From: Eremophila alpestris peregrina
Lineage: Eukaryota; Chordata; Aves; Passeriformes; Alaudidae
Assembly: GCA_009792885.1 (NCBI GenBank)
Contig: WMCF01000089.1
Location: 1,539,496-1,603,495 of the forward strand
Direction of reading: 5' to 3'
DNA length: 64,000 nucleotides
The notes beneath the pieces were generated by a model. It had not been told where the DNA came from, searched no databases, and saw only the letters and a program-made list of their open reading frames with translations. The translations under genes and the position numbers were made by a program. Positions within the stretch are counted from its first letter, which is position 1. Each line of letters begins with the position of its first letter. Below are positions 25,900-35,569 of this stretch, in pieces.

Positions 25900-25963
25900 T
25901 TCTTTTTGTTTTATTGTTGGGTTTTCCTTGTTTGTTTTTGTGGGTTTTTAAAGGTTTTTGTTT

Positions 25964-25994
<31 letters not shown>
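25900..25994. repeat. T-rich tract ending in 30 T
   Basis: T/G-rich simple sequence finishing with T at 25965-25994. It has no LINE or retrocopy body that I can recognise on either side. Confidence 0.85.
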
Positions 25995-25998
<4 letters not shown>

Positions 25999-26952
25999 AA
26001 ACTTTTTTTACAAAGCAGAAAGTGTACATGCAGGACAGGAATTCTGCTTCTGGCAATGAGGACTTCCCCTCAGCAGAATAAAAAAACCTCAGGGCATACC
26101 TAGAAAATGTAGAATAAGGGCTGATCTGGCAGATTTTAAATGCAAGAAATATGTAGCCTTGGATTTACAAATTTAGAGTTTTTGAAAAATAGTATCAGTG
26201 ATTGTATAAAAGTATGTTTCATTAGTAAACAGATTTTGGTTTTGTGCTGAAATGCATCTCTTACTTTGTCCAGAATTCCTTAAGATAGGAATGGGACTGA
26301 TCAAAGTAAAATACAGCTTAGTTCAAACAAGACAGCATATTTTGTTATACACAGCCTGGAACCTCGAGCAAATGTGGCTTTGTTTATTTTTTTCAAACTT
26401 CTGATTCTTAAAAAAAGTAGAATTATAAACTTCTGCTTTTCAGAGCTATATTACAAGAATAAAGTAGGTATATAAATACCATTAAGGCATGGTAACCCTT
26501 TTTATTCCCAGGAGGGACGTGCTGCTGGTGACAACTAGGCTATAATCTCTAAAGGAAATATTAGTTGGCAAAGGTAGAAAGCAAAGATCCTAGAAAATGG
26601 AGCAAAGAAAATTGAAAAGAATGCTAGCATCCTCATAGAACACATTCAAAAAGGGAAAACAGACATGATGAATCAGAGGTAAGCCGTGGCTGGACAGTAG
26701 TTGCTGGGATGGTAAGCTGGATTTGGATTGTTGCAAGTGTTTATGTGTGTGTGAACATGCCCATGATGACATTATTGGTATGCTATTTGTCTGAAACCTT
26801 AACTGGTAGAATTACAGAGAAAGAAGAAAAACCCTAAAAGCAGAAGTGGTCCTTTAAGTGTAGTCAGTATTCAGTTTGTGCAGTTTGTCAATGCATCTTT
26901 GATATGAAACTGACATTATTTCAGTGTCACACAGTCTCTAGGGGAATGTGGC

Positions 26953-27024
26953 ATCACAGATTCCGAGAATAGGTCGGGTTAGAAGAGACCTTTAAAGTCA
27001 TCTAGTCCAAGCCCTAACAATGAG
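26953..27024 (-). mobile_element. Short CR1 3' terminus, antisense
   Basis: ATCACAGATTCCGAGAATAG, then AAGAGACCTTTAAAGTCATC and TAGTCCAAGCCC, is the reverse complement of the CR1 3' end (the usual form being TCACAGAATCACAGAATGG... CATCTAGTCCAACCCC). Only the last 70 or so bases of the element are clear. Further decayed sequence may extend to about 27125. Confidence 0.75.
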
Positions 27025-28154
27025 CTTTTTTTTTAGCCCACCTGATAGAGACAGAAAATAAACAAGCTCCAGGCACACTAGACTGTTAAGTCTTCCATCA
27101 TCAGTATGTCTACAACATCCTGTTTTGTTTAATTCTAGAAAAACAGAAAATGGAATTTGCCATCTATAATTTAAAGCGAACATCTAAACTGTGTATTTGC
27201 ATTTAAAAAGCTGCTGAGTCAGCATGCAGTTTGTTGAATAAAATGGATTTTAACAAATTACTGTAGGAAAGATGTTTAAAAGAAATATTTGCATAAAAGT
27301 GCTATACAAAGTGTGCTAACTCTAGAAGGCGATTTTTCAGGTCTGTGGGAAATGTTATCTACAATTTTCTTCTACACCATTAATATAAGTGTTGTAACTT
27401 CTGTTAAAATTCATTGTTCTAACTGGGAAGGAAGAAAAAATTGTAAGTGTGTAAATATATCTGTGCATTATTATGACTGTCAAAGGCTTCACAACAGATG
27501 ATACAAAACAGTTTTATGTTCCTCACTGAAAAACCTACACAAAGTCAAAAAAGTTCCACACAGACCCAGACCATGCCTTCTCTTTTAGACTTCTACCTCT
27601 GTTGTGTTTGATTGTGCAAGAGAAAAGCCTTGTTGGGATGTCCCATGCACACTAACTCAAATTATATCATCAGGCGCACCATCAGCAATACGACTTAGGT
27701 CTTATACAATAACATTTAATCAGATATTACTAAAAACATGCAAAAGATTGTTGAACATATTGAACAGGTGGAAAAACTGAAGTAATTGTAAAGAGACTTA
27801 TCAAAGTTCAGCACAAACACTTCAAAATTCATGCAATTTTCACCTACATTTGTAACCTGTTTATTTCCAAATAGAAGATATAAGTTTCATGTTACACACT
27901 TGAGATTCTGACAGTTAGTCATGCAAAGTACATTACTAATATTGAACAACAATTATGCATTCATCTACATATTATTTTAAATCTGCTTTCATTACTTTCT
28001 GAAGTTGTTGTTTTTTAATCTGTATATTTTTTATTTAAAAATAAAAAATACTCCAAACCTGTCTCCCTGAAAATTTTAGATCTGAAACATAAACTATTCA
28101 TGCGCCAACTGGTTTGAGTTATACAAAGTAACTGAATTAAAGGAGAAGGTGAGA
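27025..28154. other. AT-rich DNA, no gene seen
   Basis: No repeat family or exon recognised. The longest frame is 70 codons (27289-27501), with no domain. Confidence 0.5.
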
Positions 28155-28615
28155 TATCTGAGAACTAATTGGAGAGTATCCAGAGGAGAACTATGAAAAT
28201 GCAGAACAATCTACAGAGGAAGCCATATGAGAGACAGCTGAGGTCACTTGGTCTGTTCAACCTGGAGAAGAGGAGACTGAGGGGAGACGTCACTGCAGTT
28301 ACAATTTTCTTGTGAGGGAAAGAGGAAGGGCAGAAACTGATCTCTTCTCTGAGGTGACCAGTGATAGGACCTGGGGAAATGTCATGAAACTCTCACAGGG
28401 GATGTTTAGGCTGGATATCAGGAAAACCCCAGTGGGGGTTTGGGCGCTGAAACAGGCTCCCCAGGGAAGTGGTCACAACAGCAAGCCTGACAGAGTTAGA
28501 GAATCATTAGGACAGTGCTCTCAGACACAGAGAGTGATTCTTTGAGATGTCCTCTGCAGGATCAAGAGTTGGTTTTCAATCCTTGTAGGTCCTTCCAAGT
28601 CAGAATGTTCTACAA
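28155..28615 (+). mobile_element. CR1-J-like LINE 3' portion
   Basis: Matches the same subfamily style as 13860-14630: AGCTGAGGTCACTTGGTCTG, CCTGGAGAAGAGGAGACTGA, AGGGAAGTGGTCACAACAGC, and a terminal GGTCCTTCCAAGTCAGAATG. Unlike the 13.9 kb copy it keeps the middle part (ATCTCTTCTCTGAGGTGACC). The plus-strand frame at 28312-28545 is residual untranslated sequence, not a gene. Confidence 0.87.
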
Positions 28616-29944
28616 CTCTAACATACTGTTAAAACCTGACAGATTTTTTCCACCTGAAAACTGATGTATTGTCATTGAAGTTCAATCAAATCTCAATTTT
28701 TATGGTAATACCCTTTGCAGATTCAAATTAGTGCAGATGACATGGGCCTGATGGGGATAAGCTCATTGCATATTGCCTTAGAATCTGAAACAATCATAGT
28801 TTTTACGGAAGTAAACTATGTTTCAGAACTTGAAAATTGAGAGGAAGTAGCCTTTTATATCAGTACACTCCAGAAAGAAATATAACCTCAGTTTGTACTT
28901 GCATTAAAATTAAAACCAGGAACTAAATTAACCCTCCAAAAGCTATGGAAATTCTAAATTAAGTCTGTCTGAAGAACTCTATTTTGGTTTCCTTCACACC
29001 TGCATGCATTGCAAACTGGTGCATTGTTTTATCCCCAGCCACATGTTCACCGCTTCCGAACAAATCATAGTAAAAACACCTGGGTTGCTATGCTGCATTT
29101 CGTTCTTTGCCCCATCAGTCACTATGTGGTCCAAGCCTTGTCTTCTACACATTGTTCAGATGAATCCCTGAACAATGAAATGAACAACAAATTTTTTCCT
29201 CTCCTCCTCAAACCTGAGTGCTTCAGTTATGCCCACTGCTTTTATAGTCACAGTTCCCTTGGAAGGATATCGAGTCCCACTCCTATGTGGAAAGCAGCAT
29301 CCAGAATTTATAGATGCCTGTGGTTGAAAAAGAATGGAAGAAAAGTCCAAAAAAAAGCTCTCAAAGTTTTATTAGCAAAGCACACATGGAAATTTATATA
29401 TGTTTTACACATAATAATAATAATAATAATAAACAACAATAGAATAAAAAGAAAGAGGGGGAAAAAGAGAGAAGAAAAAAAAAAAAAAGGTGAGATGAGA
29501 CAGGAGAGGAAAGGGGATCAGTCCTCGGTCTAGCACTGATTCAGCCAACAATGTGTCCAGAGTTCTGGGGTGTGCTACATGGGCTTTGTGGGAATAACTT
29601 CCTGTAGATCAGTTTTCCTCACTGGGCTTTGGTTTCTCTCTCTTCACAAAAATGAGCTAGGAGACACAGTCCAGTGTTCAATACCTTTCTGGAAATAGTT
29701 CAAGAAACTTTGAGGATGTTTTGCTGGCCTCAATCCCCCTTGCCAGATCCTTAATCACATTTTGGAGCTTTCATAGGGTGTTGCACAGTCACCATGGACC
29801 TGAAAAGGAAAACTGGCTACAGAAAGGTCGTACCTATGTACAGCCCCCTTTCCAGGCTCATTTTGTTCCAACCAGCCTGCTTGACTGGTTGTCAAAAGAA
29901 ATTTTTTAATGGAAAAACTTGTTAAACTTAGAATTGACTGCATG
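28616..29944. other. Unassigned DNA with AAT and purine-rich tracts
   Basis: The plus-strand frame at 29009-29533 (174 codons) is the longest in the window. Its C-terminal third is translated from the AAT repeat and the A/G-rich tract, and the rest lacks a domain, so I do not call it a gene. Minus-strand AATAAA (about 29370) and TATAAAAG (about 29247) occur but in the wrong order for one LTR. Confidence 0.45.
29410..29432. repeat. Trinucleotide microsatellite (AAT)n
   Basis: About seven consecutive ATA/AAT units, followed by an A/G-rich tract (to about 29515) that includes 14 A. Together they form a slippage-prone low-complexity segment. Confidence 0.9.
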
Positions 29945-30085
29945 GGAGGTGATGGACTAACCATCCTTGGAGATGTTTCAGAAATTATTAGATGTGATGC
30001 TAGAACCATGGTCAAGTTGTAAAGGTGGAGATTGGTCTAAGGTTGGACTCAGTGATCTCAGAGGTCTTTTCTAACCTAAAAGATT
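29945..30085 (+). mobile_element. Short CR1 3' end
   Basis: ACCATCCTTGGAGATGTTTC, AGGTTGGACTCAGTGATCTC and GAGGTCTTTTCTAACCTAAA match the terminal 140 bases of a CR1 subfamily that ends in TTTTCCAACCTAAATGATTC. It is strongly 5' truncated, as most CR1 copies are. Confidence 0.82.
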
Positions 30086-30439
30086 GGTCATTGGTGTTTG
30101 TGGAAGTGCAATGCATTAACTCCTTACTGCTCAGGCTTCTAGAGAGAAGGTATCACAGCCAATTCAGGATTTTCAGCTGAGAAAACTGAACTTTTTCACA
30201 CAATATTTTTGTTTTATTTCTTTTTGTTCCAAAAATAGCAATTCTCTTTAAAGGCTTAGCTGTATCCAGAGGAGAGATTAATATTTTATGCAAGAGAGAT
30301 CAAATGTGTATTGTGGGTGCCACTGACAGTTTTGTTACAGGAAGCATGTAAAATGGGTATCAGACAAAAAGAATCCAGCCCTTAGTCATACCCTGGGTTT
30401 GGTTTTGGCTACTTTTCTTATTTTGAGAAAGAGTTGCAC
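30086..30439. other. AT-rich DNA, nothing recognised
   Basis: No repeat, exon or RNA gene identified. Confidence 0.5.
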
Positions 30440-30800
30440 TGGATGTGTTTTGAAAAAAACCGTGTGGGATGGTTTGTCTCAGGACGTGGTCTCCATCACT
30501 TGTGTGGGTCTCCAGAGGTACAGGCACTGCCACCAGGGAATCTGACTAAGGCAATGTGACCAAACTAGCACTGGTCCCTACATCAGCCAGGCTCGGGCTC
30601 CGGTCTGGTGGGACCATCTGAAGCGGTCTTTAACTTTTGATTGACAGGGTTCTTGGATTACACTCTCCTCCCCGACACAGACAGACACCTTTTTCACATA
30701 TGAATCAACAGGGCTGCATCCAGAAAAGCGTGTCAGTGGAGGCAGGGATATATAGTCGAGCAACTGTAAACTCCTTATTATCTTACAACAGAGATTTTCA
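30440..30800 (-). repeat. CpG-bearing LTR-like block (uncertain)
   Basis: On the minus strand a TATATATCC box (about 30748-30756) is followed by CpG-bearing sequence to about 30460. The block stands out from the AT-rich flanks. The order would suit an LTR promoter and R-U5 region on the minus strand, but I found no polyadenylation signal in place, no TG...CA ends and no duplication. It may be another kind of insertion. Confidence 0.25.
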
Positions 30801-31984
30801 ATAAGCAAACATAAAAGGGAAAGGAATAAGAACTGTTGTACCAGATAAGATTATTCAAATTAAATTTAATTAATGTACTCTTGCACTACAGTATTTAAAT
30901 TCAAACTAATTTAATAAATACCTTAATTATGTTGATTAAATGGAAATTAATATGGTAATTCACTATGCCCTTCAGTTTCAAGAAAAGTGTTAATTCTTTT
31001 ACCAAATCATATGCTCAGAATGGAGGGGACTGGGGAATAATAGAACTAAGCATTTCTGTCCTCTCAGAATCTTTCACAGTTAATAAGTCCTTTTGCAGGG
31101 TTGTTTTTCTTAACCTTTTTTTCCAGAAGGACCACTTCACTTTTAAAAACAGTATTTTTTTTTTAGCTGGAAGGGAAAGTAATTAAATTTAATAATTAAT
31201 ATTTATTATTTAGGTATTAGAAAAGTCTGGTTTGCACAAAAATATAGTGTGTTATGATTAAGAATGGCACAGTTCAACTTCTGGATGGTTTAAAAACAAA
31301 GAAAAAAGTAACTGTATGTCCATCTTAAGAATCTGTATATATTGTCATCCTTCCATATGCATGTATTTCTTTCTTCTTTTTGCATTAATTTCCAGTTCAT
31401 ACATGAGCTTTTGGGAAGGAGAACTATTGATTCATGAGACCCTATTTATGACTGCCAAAAGACTGAGTAGTACTGTTTTAAAGAGTTCTTCTCCAGTCAT
31501 GAAATTGGTATGTGGGTATGAATCTAAAGATTGAATTTTCATGTATTATTGATGTAGTAGCCTACTGGAAAGAATGTGTGTTAAAGTTTATTAATCCTGC
31601 ATTAAAACCAGCCTAGATATTTGGGTCTTCAGTGAGTGACTAAATCCCATTGTCTTAATGGTGTTTGTGAAGCAGATCTGGTCAATCAGATAATATCTTC
31701 TGTAGAAATGTGGCAAATCTGCTTAATCGATGTACAAAGCTCTGCCTTGCACCTTTCAATCCTGACCTTTGCACTATCAAAAAGAGTGGGCATTTTGACT
31801 GACAGTGTTTGTGTACTTAAGTTTCCTTGCATAGAGAGCAGGGTGTATGCACAATGATCCCATCCAACTGTGCACCGTACCTATATGTGACCATAGTATC
31901 TATACTGGAAATAAGACTGTAAGGCACAAAAACCCTGCACCAGTGGGAGCCTCTGATACATTCTTGCTAGTGGCCAGAATGGGA
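30801..31984. other. AT-rich DNA, nothing recognised
   Basis: Rich in TTAAAT and TTAATT words around 30850-30960 and 31180-31215. Short domain-less frames only. Confidence 0.5.
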
Positions 31985-32320
31985 TAAGCCGCGTGGAGAT
32001 GTATCAAGTCTCTCTGAGGGGTGAGCCCGCAGCCTCGCAGAATGGCTTAACAAGAGTGCGACCACTTCTCCAGGCGTGTGTTGTAACAGAAAAGGTTTTA
32101 AGAAAGAGAGAAAATACCAAACAGTATAAAGCAAATAAAAATAAGCCGTATACAGTGCAGGGAGACCCTAGCACTATGTAAAACACCCCAAAAAAGCCAC
32201 GATGAATCCTGTGCAGTCTTTTAAGTATCTAATGATCGGGGAGGTGTCCTGGCAAACTGCCCAATGACGAATACCTACATAGCTGAGGAACAGGCAGACA
32301 GACCCGTCAGTACTTCTCTC
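31985..32320. other. CpG-dense block of unknown origin
   Basis: About eleven CpG dinucleotides fall in roughly 330 bases, for example in GCCGCG, CCCGCAG, CTCGCAG, GTGCGACC and AGGCGTG. Kilobases of flanking DNA have almost none. There is no open frame with a domain and no clear promoter motif. A recent insertion (LTR or other) or a small unmethylated regulatory element would both fit. Confidence 0.4.
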
Positions 32321-34134
32321 CTGGCACAGAGCCAATGGCTGCCAGGACAGCATAGAAGTTTCTAGAGCTTTTTCCTTTTTGGTCCTAAGGTAAAATTAAA
32401 AGATATCTTCCCCATAAGGAAAATATCTGCCTGGTCTAAAACTGCACCACTACAAGCCTCCATCACTAAGTTAATGATTTTTGACATGCTACCTCTGACT
32501 TATGCAGTTTGAATTATTTGACCCATAGTATATTTCAGGGACCTACAGACTGGGGACCATATTCCAGTCCTGAAAAGTGAATGTGTATCTCATCAGGTGA
32601 TCCTCAAAGAGACAGAGAGAGAGAAACAAATGGGTATTACAATTTGTACTTCTCTTGATTATCTCATGCCTGACAGTGAAGTGGAAAATGCCAAAACTCA
32701 CTTCTGTACTTTAATAAAACAGCCTTCTGGTTTCCATAATAGCTGATAAGTTTAGCTAAGCTGTCACAAAGTTTAGGGGGGTCTTAGAAGGATCAGAAAT
32801 CATTCTCTTAGATGGCCTCACTCTGCCATGGCTGAGTATCACCAGTACGCTGTGGAAGTGCCTGTGGTCGACACCCACTAGACAAAGGGACCTGGCAGTG
32901 GTGGGACAAAGCACAACAGAACATCTTGCAGCAGGAAAGCCAGCAGCAGAGCTCTGCAACGTGATGGCTTACAGTGTGACCTCAGCTATAGGGATCAGAG
33001 TCAGGAAAGGGGACCAAGAACATTCTGCTCATGTTTAATGTTTGTACTGAATCTAATGGATCTGGGTTTTTTCCCTCCCTGTAGCATTAGAATTAAGTCA
33101 GAGAACTCAGAATGTGTTGCAGGAGTAAATAACAGGAATATATATATATATATAAAAGTCTCTGACTGTCCCAGAAACAGTTGTTTTACTGTGGTTTTAT
33201 AGAACACACATATATATGTGTGTGTGTGTGTATGTGTTTGTGTGTTTATACATATACACATTGTGGATTTATGGATTATATATCTAATACCACATTTTTC
33301 TTGAGTTTTATCTTGAGGTCAAAGTTCTTTTGCATATATATTTATCATTCTTGTTTAAAAAGTAGATCATGATAATTTTTGAAAGCATATTTTAAGATTA
33401 AAGAAATCCCACATACCATTCTTTACAAATGCATTACAATTTTTCTTCCCCTACTCCCTGTGTTTTGACAGTACCCTTTAGAAAAGCTGTGCATTTAAAT
33501 TTAGCCTCTGCAGTGAGGAATTTTGAATCCATTTCATTTCATGAAGGTGGATGAATAACATTTGACTTTCTCTATGGTTGCATGTTGTCTTAACACCTTG
33601 TAAAGCCAGGGTAAGTATGTTACGAAAGGCACTTAAGGGAATTGCAGTATTCGTAACAAGAGACCAATTTCAATAAAGTTTTCATTCTTAAGCTCCCTAG
33701 TAACCAATAGACTGGTATTTTTAAATTGCCTTTTCTAAGTATTTGTACTCACCTTGGTGCAGCCCAATACAACATAAGAAACAAACAAAGTGTGTACAAA
33801 TATGTCTAAACTAATTACATTATGGTAAGTGACTTTGCTGTCCTATTTCTTTCCTCATCCTGCCTTTTAAAAGATAGCAAGTTACCATGGGTCACTTTGA
33901 GATTAAGAGATAACAAAGTTTGTTGAAACTAATTACTGAGACTTTTCTGTAGTGATATTATGTCATTTTAATAAATGACACATTAATGCCCTTGGTTAAT
34001 TAAATATCAAATTTCATTTCTCGTAAAGTAGAGAACTATGAAATATGATAGAAATAGAAAGGCACACAGTTATTATCTTTTATTGAGTCTTTTCTGAAGA
34101 CTAGCTAAAGAAGAAATAATTACCTGCAAAGACC
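32321..34134. other. AT-rich DNA with TA and TG microsatellites, no gene seen
   Basis: A short (TA)n lies at 33139-33154 and a mixed TA/TG tract at 33205-33260. The 32755-33000 segment is somewhat GC-richer and loosely repeat-like, but I could not place it in a family. Confidence 0.5.
33205..33260. repeat. TA/TG dinucleotide tract
   Basis: ACACACATATATATG followed by (TG)n with TATG interruptions, then TACATATACACA. The small cysteine- and isoleucine-rich frames on both strands here are translations of this repeat. Confidence 0.85.
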
Positions 34135-34337
34135 TGTGAGTGACATCTTGCTCAGCCAATGAGAAAACAAAGTGCGTCTTTGCGAATGCCAATATCAAGC
34201 TGTGAATGTTGGGAACTCGCTCCTTTTCGCTGCTCACCTCTGAAGATGTAAGAAGCAGCCCCCAGCTCCCGCCGGCAAGGCCCTGCCTAACTCAAAACAT
34301 CTGCCAAGCTCAGTGACTCCTGGGCAAGGAGTGGGGA

Positions 34338-34347
34338 GAAATATATG
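34338..34347 (+). promoter_or_regulatory. TATA-like box of the LTR
   Basis: AAATATATGC lies about 150 bases downstream of two CCAAT boxes and just ahead of a GC-richer stretch. Transcription would be predicted to start about 25-30 bases downstream, near 34370. This is a motif-based inference. Confidence 0.45.
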
Positions 34348-35453
34348 CTCCAGCTCCGCTCAGACTGAGTTCCAGCCACTGCTGGTGGAGAGAGAGAAGC
34401 TGCAGCCGATTCCCACCTTCACCTCCCATCTGGAGCAGCTCCGAGCCTGGGCTGAGCCACCCTGAATGAGACCAAGGGGTGGAAGGGAGTGAAGCCTGCA
34501 CCTACCAGCGCAGCTATCGCGACCCCAGCCGCCGTTCCTGCTCCTTCCCAGTCTGCCATGTGGCCTCAGAGTCTTTTGAGAGCTGCTGCCATCACCTGGT
34601 GGAGAGCACTTGACCATCTGCAGCCCTGAGCTACAGTTAACTCTTTCTATGCCAAGGTGAAGCTTGCAGAGCACTGATCCTCTCTAGGGTGAAGAGAAAG
34701 TCATGGTGGAGACATTTCTATTTAGGCTTCATGAAGATACTGAGGTCTGTGAGAGAGATGCTGTGTCTTAAGGGATGAAGAGATGAGAAGAAGCTTTAGG
34801 CTGAAAATCTTTTGTTAATTGTGGTAACAGACTATAACATGCTAGAATATATATCTTTAAACCATGGAGAATATGAACTGGGGAAATGACTGTTCAGATT
34901 GGTGGTTTTTGAGAAAAGGTATTTGTAATGGACTAAGTGAAGCAGAGATTTTGTGTTCCCTTGAGGTACTTGAGCAAGATGCTTGATGTGATAAAGTCCT
35001 CTGCGCCAGTGCTTTGAGCAGAAGTGAGAGATATTTCTGGCCTTGAATGGGATGAAGAGTATCTTTTGCACCTGAACTGTTAATTTTTTAAGTAACATTC
35101 CAGAATACATTAAGTCCATGACACAAGTGCAGCTGATGGGAAAAACTGCACTTTATGGGAGAACCACAGAGACAGAATTTTGTTTCTTGGCGGCTGTCTT
35201 CTGTGAGAGCTAAAAGCCACGAGTGGACTGTTTCTGTCCTTGTGGAGAGTTACCATAACCAGAAGAAACTTCTCTCTCTAAAGAGATTGATGAAAGATTA
35301 TTTTATAATTGGTACGGACCTTGGGTTCTGAGTTCTTGCCTATATATATAACGTCTGTTAGAAAGAAAGGGAGTTGGTGGGGGAGGGGGAAGTGTTTTGA
35401 AAGTTTTATTTTGATGCTTTGTGGGTTTTTTCTCTTCCTTTTTAGTGTGTGTA

Positions 35454-35459
35454 AATAAA
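35454..35459 (+). terminator. Polyadenylation signal AATAAA of the LTR
   Basis: A canonical AATAAA in GTGTGTAAATAAAACTATC, followed about 25 bases on by GTGTTAACTTTGAGTCTG, gives the usual T/G-rich downstream context. It marks the probable R/U5 region. Confidence 0.6.
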
Positions 35460-35549
35460 ACTATCTTTATATGTGTTAACTTTGAGTCTGCTTTGCTTTT
35501 TCTCTTAATCCTATCTCACAGCAGAAAAACCCTAAAACCACCACCATAA

Positions 35550-35568
35550 TTGGTGCATTGGCTGGGAA
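35550..35568 (+). other. Primer-binding-site-like sequence beside the LTR
   Basis: TTGGTGC...CTGGGAA immediately follows the LTR-like block, where retroviruses have the tRNA primer site. The TGG start is the complement of a tRNA CCA end. The tRNA is not assigned. No gag-like sequence follows, so the internal region appears to have been lost within tens of bases. Confidence 0.45.
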
Positions 35569-35569
35569 A

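Larger units (their letters stand above)
19013..26952. other. Long unique-looking interval, no gene seen
   Basis: About 8 kb without a recognisable transposable element, which is unusual in this window. Frames are short, the longest 118 codons at 22454-22810, with no domain. Simple sequence includes an A/C-rich tract at 19150-19200, a C-rich tract at 21262-21282 and T-rich sequence at 25900-25994. I cannot say whether the repeat-poor state reflects constraint. Confidence 0.5.
34135..35548 (+). mobile_element. Long ERV LTR with promoter and poly-A signals
   Basis: Read on the plus strand the order is that of a retroviral LTR. A U3-like CpG-bearing part has CCAAT at 34156-34160 and 34189-34193. 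A TATA-like AAATATATGC sits near 34338-34347. After about 1.1 kb an AATAAA lies at 35454-35459, followed by a T/G-rich stretch. TGTGAG at 34135-34140 and CTCACA at 35515-35520 form a perfect 6-bp terminal inverted repeat, so one reading of the LTR is 1,386 bp. A primer-binding-site-like TTGGTGC begins at 35550, which suggests instead that the LTR ends near 35548. Frames inside (34360-34674 minus and others) are not genes. It resembles long avian ERVL-class LTRs, but class is inferred. Confidence 0.65.

Noticed and set aside
29009..29533. Longest open frame in the window, 174 codons on the plus strand
   Set aside because: Its last third is translated from an AAT microsatellite and an A/G-rich tract. 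The remainder has no domain, signal or splice support.
34360..34674. 104-codon GC-rich frame and CpG-rich sequence suggesting a gene promoter and first exon
   Set aside because: The order of CCAAT, TATA-like box and AATAAA plus the primer-site-like flank fits an LTR better than a cellular gene.
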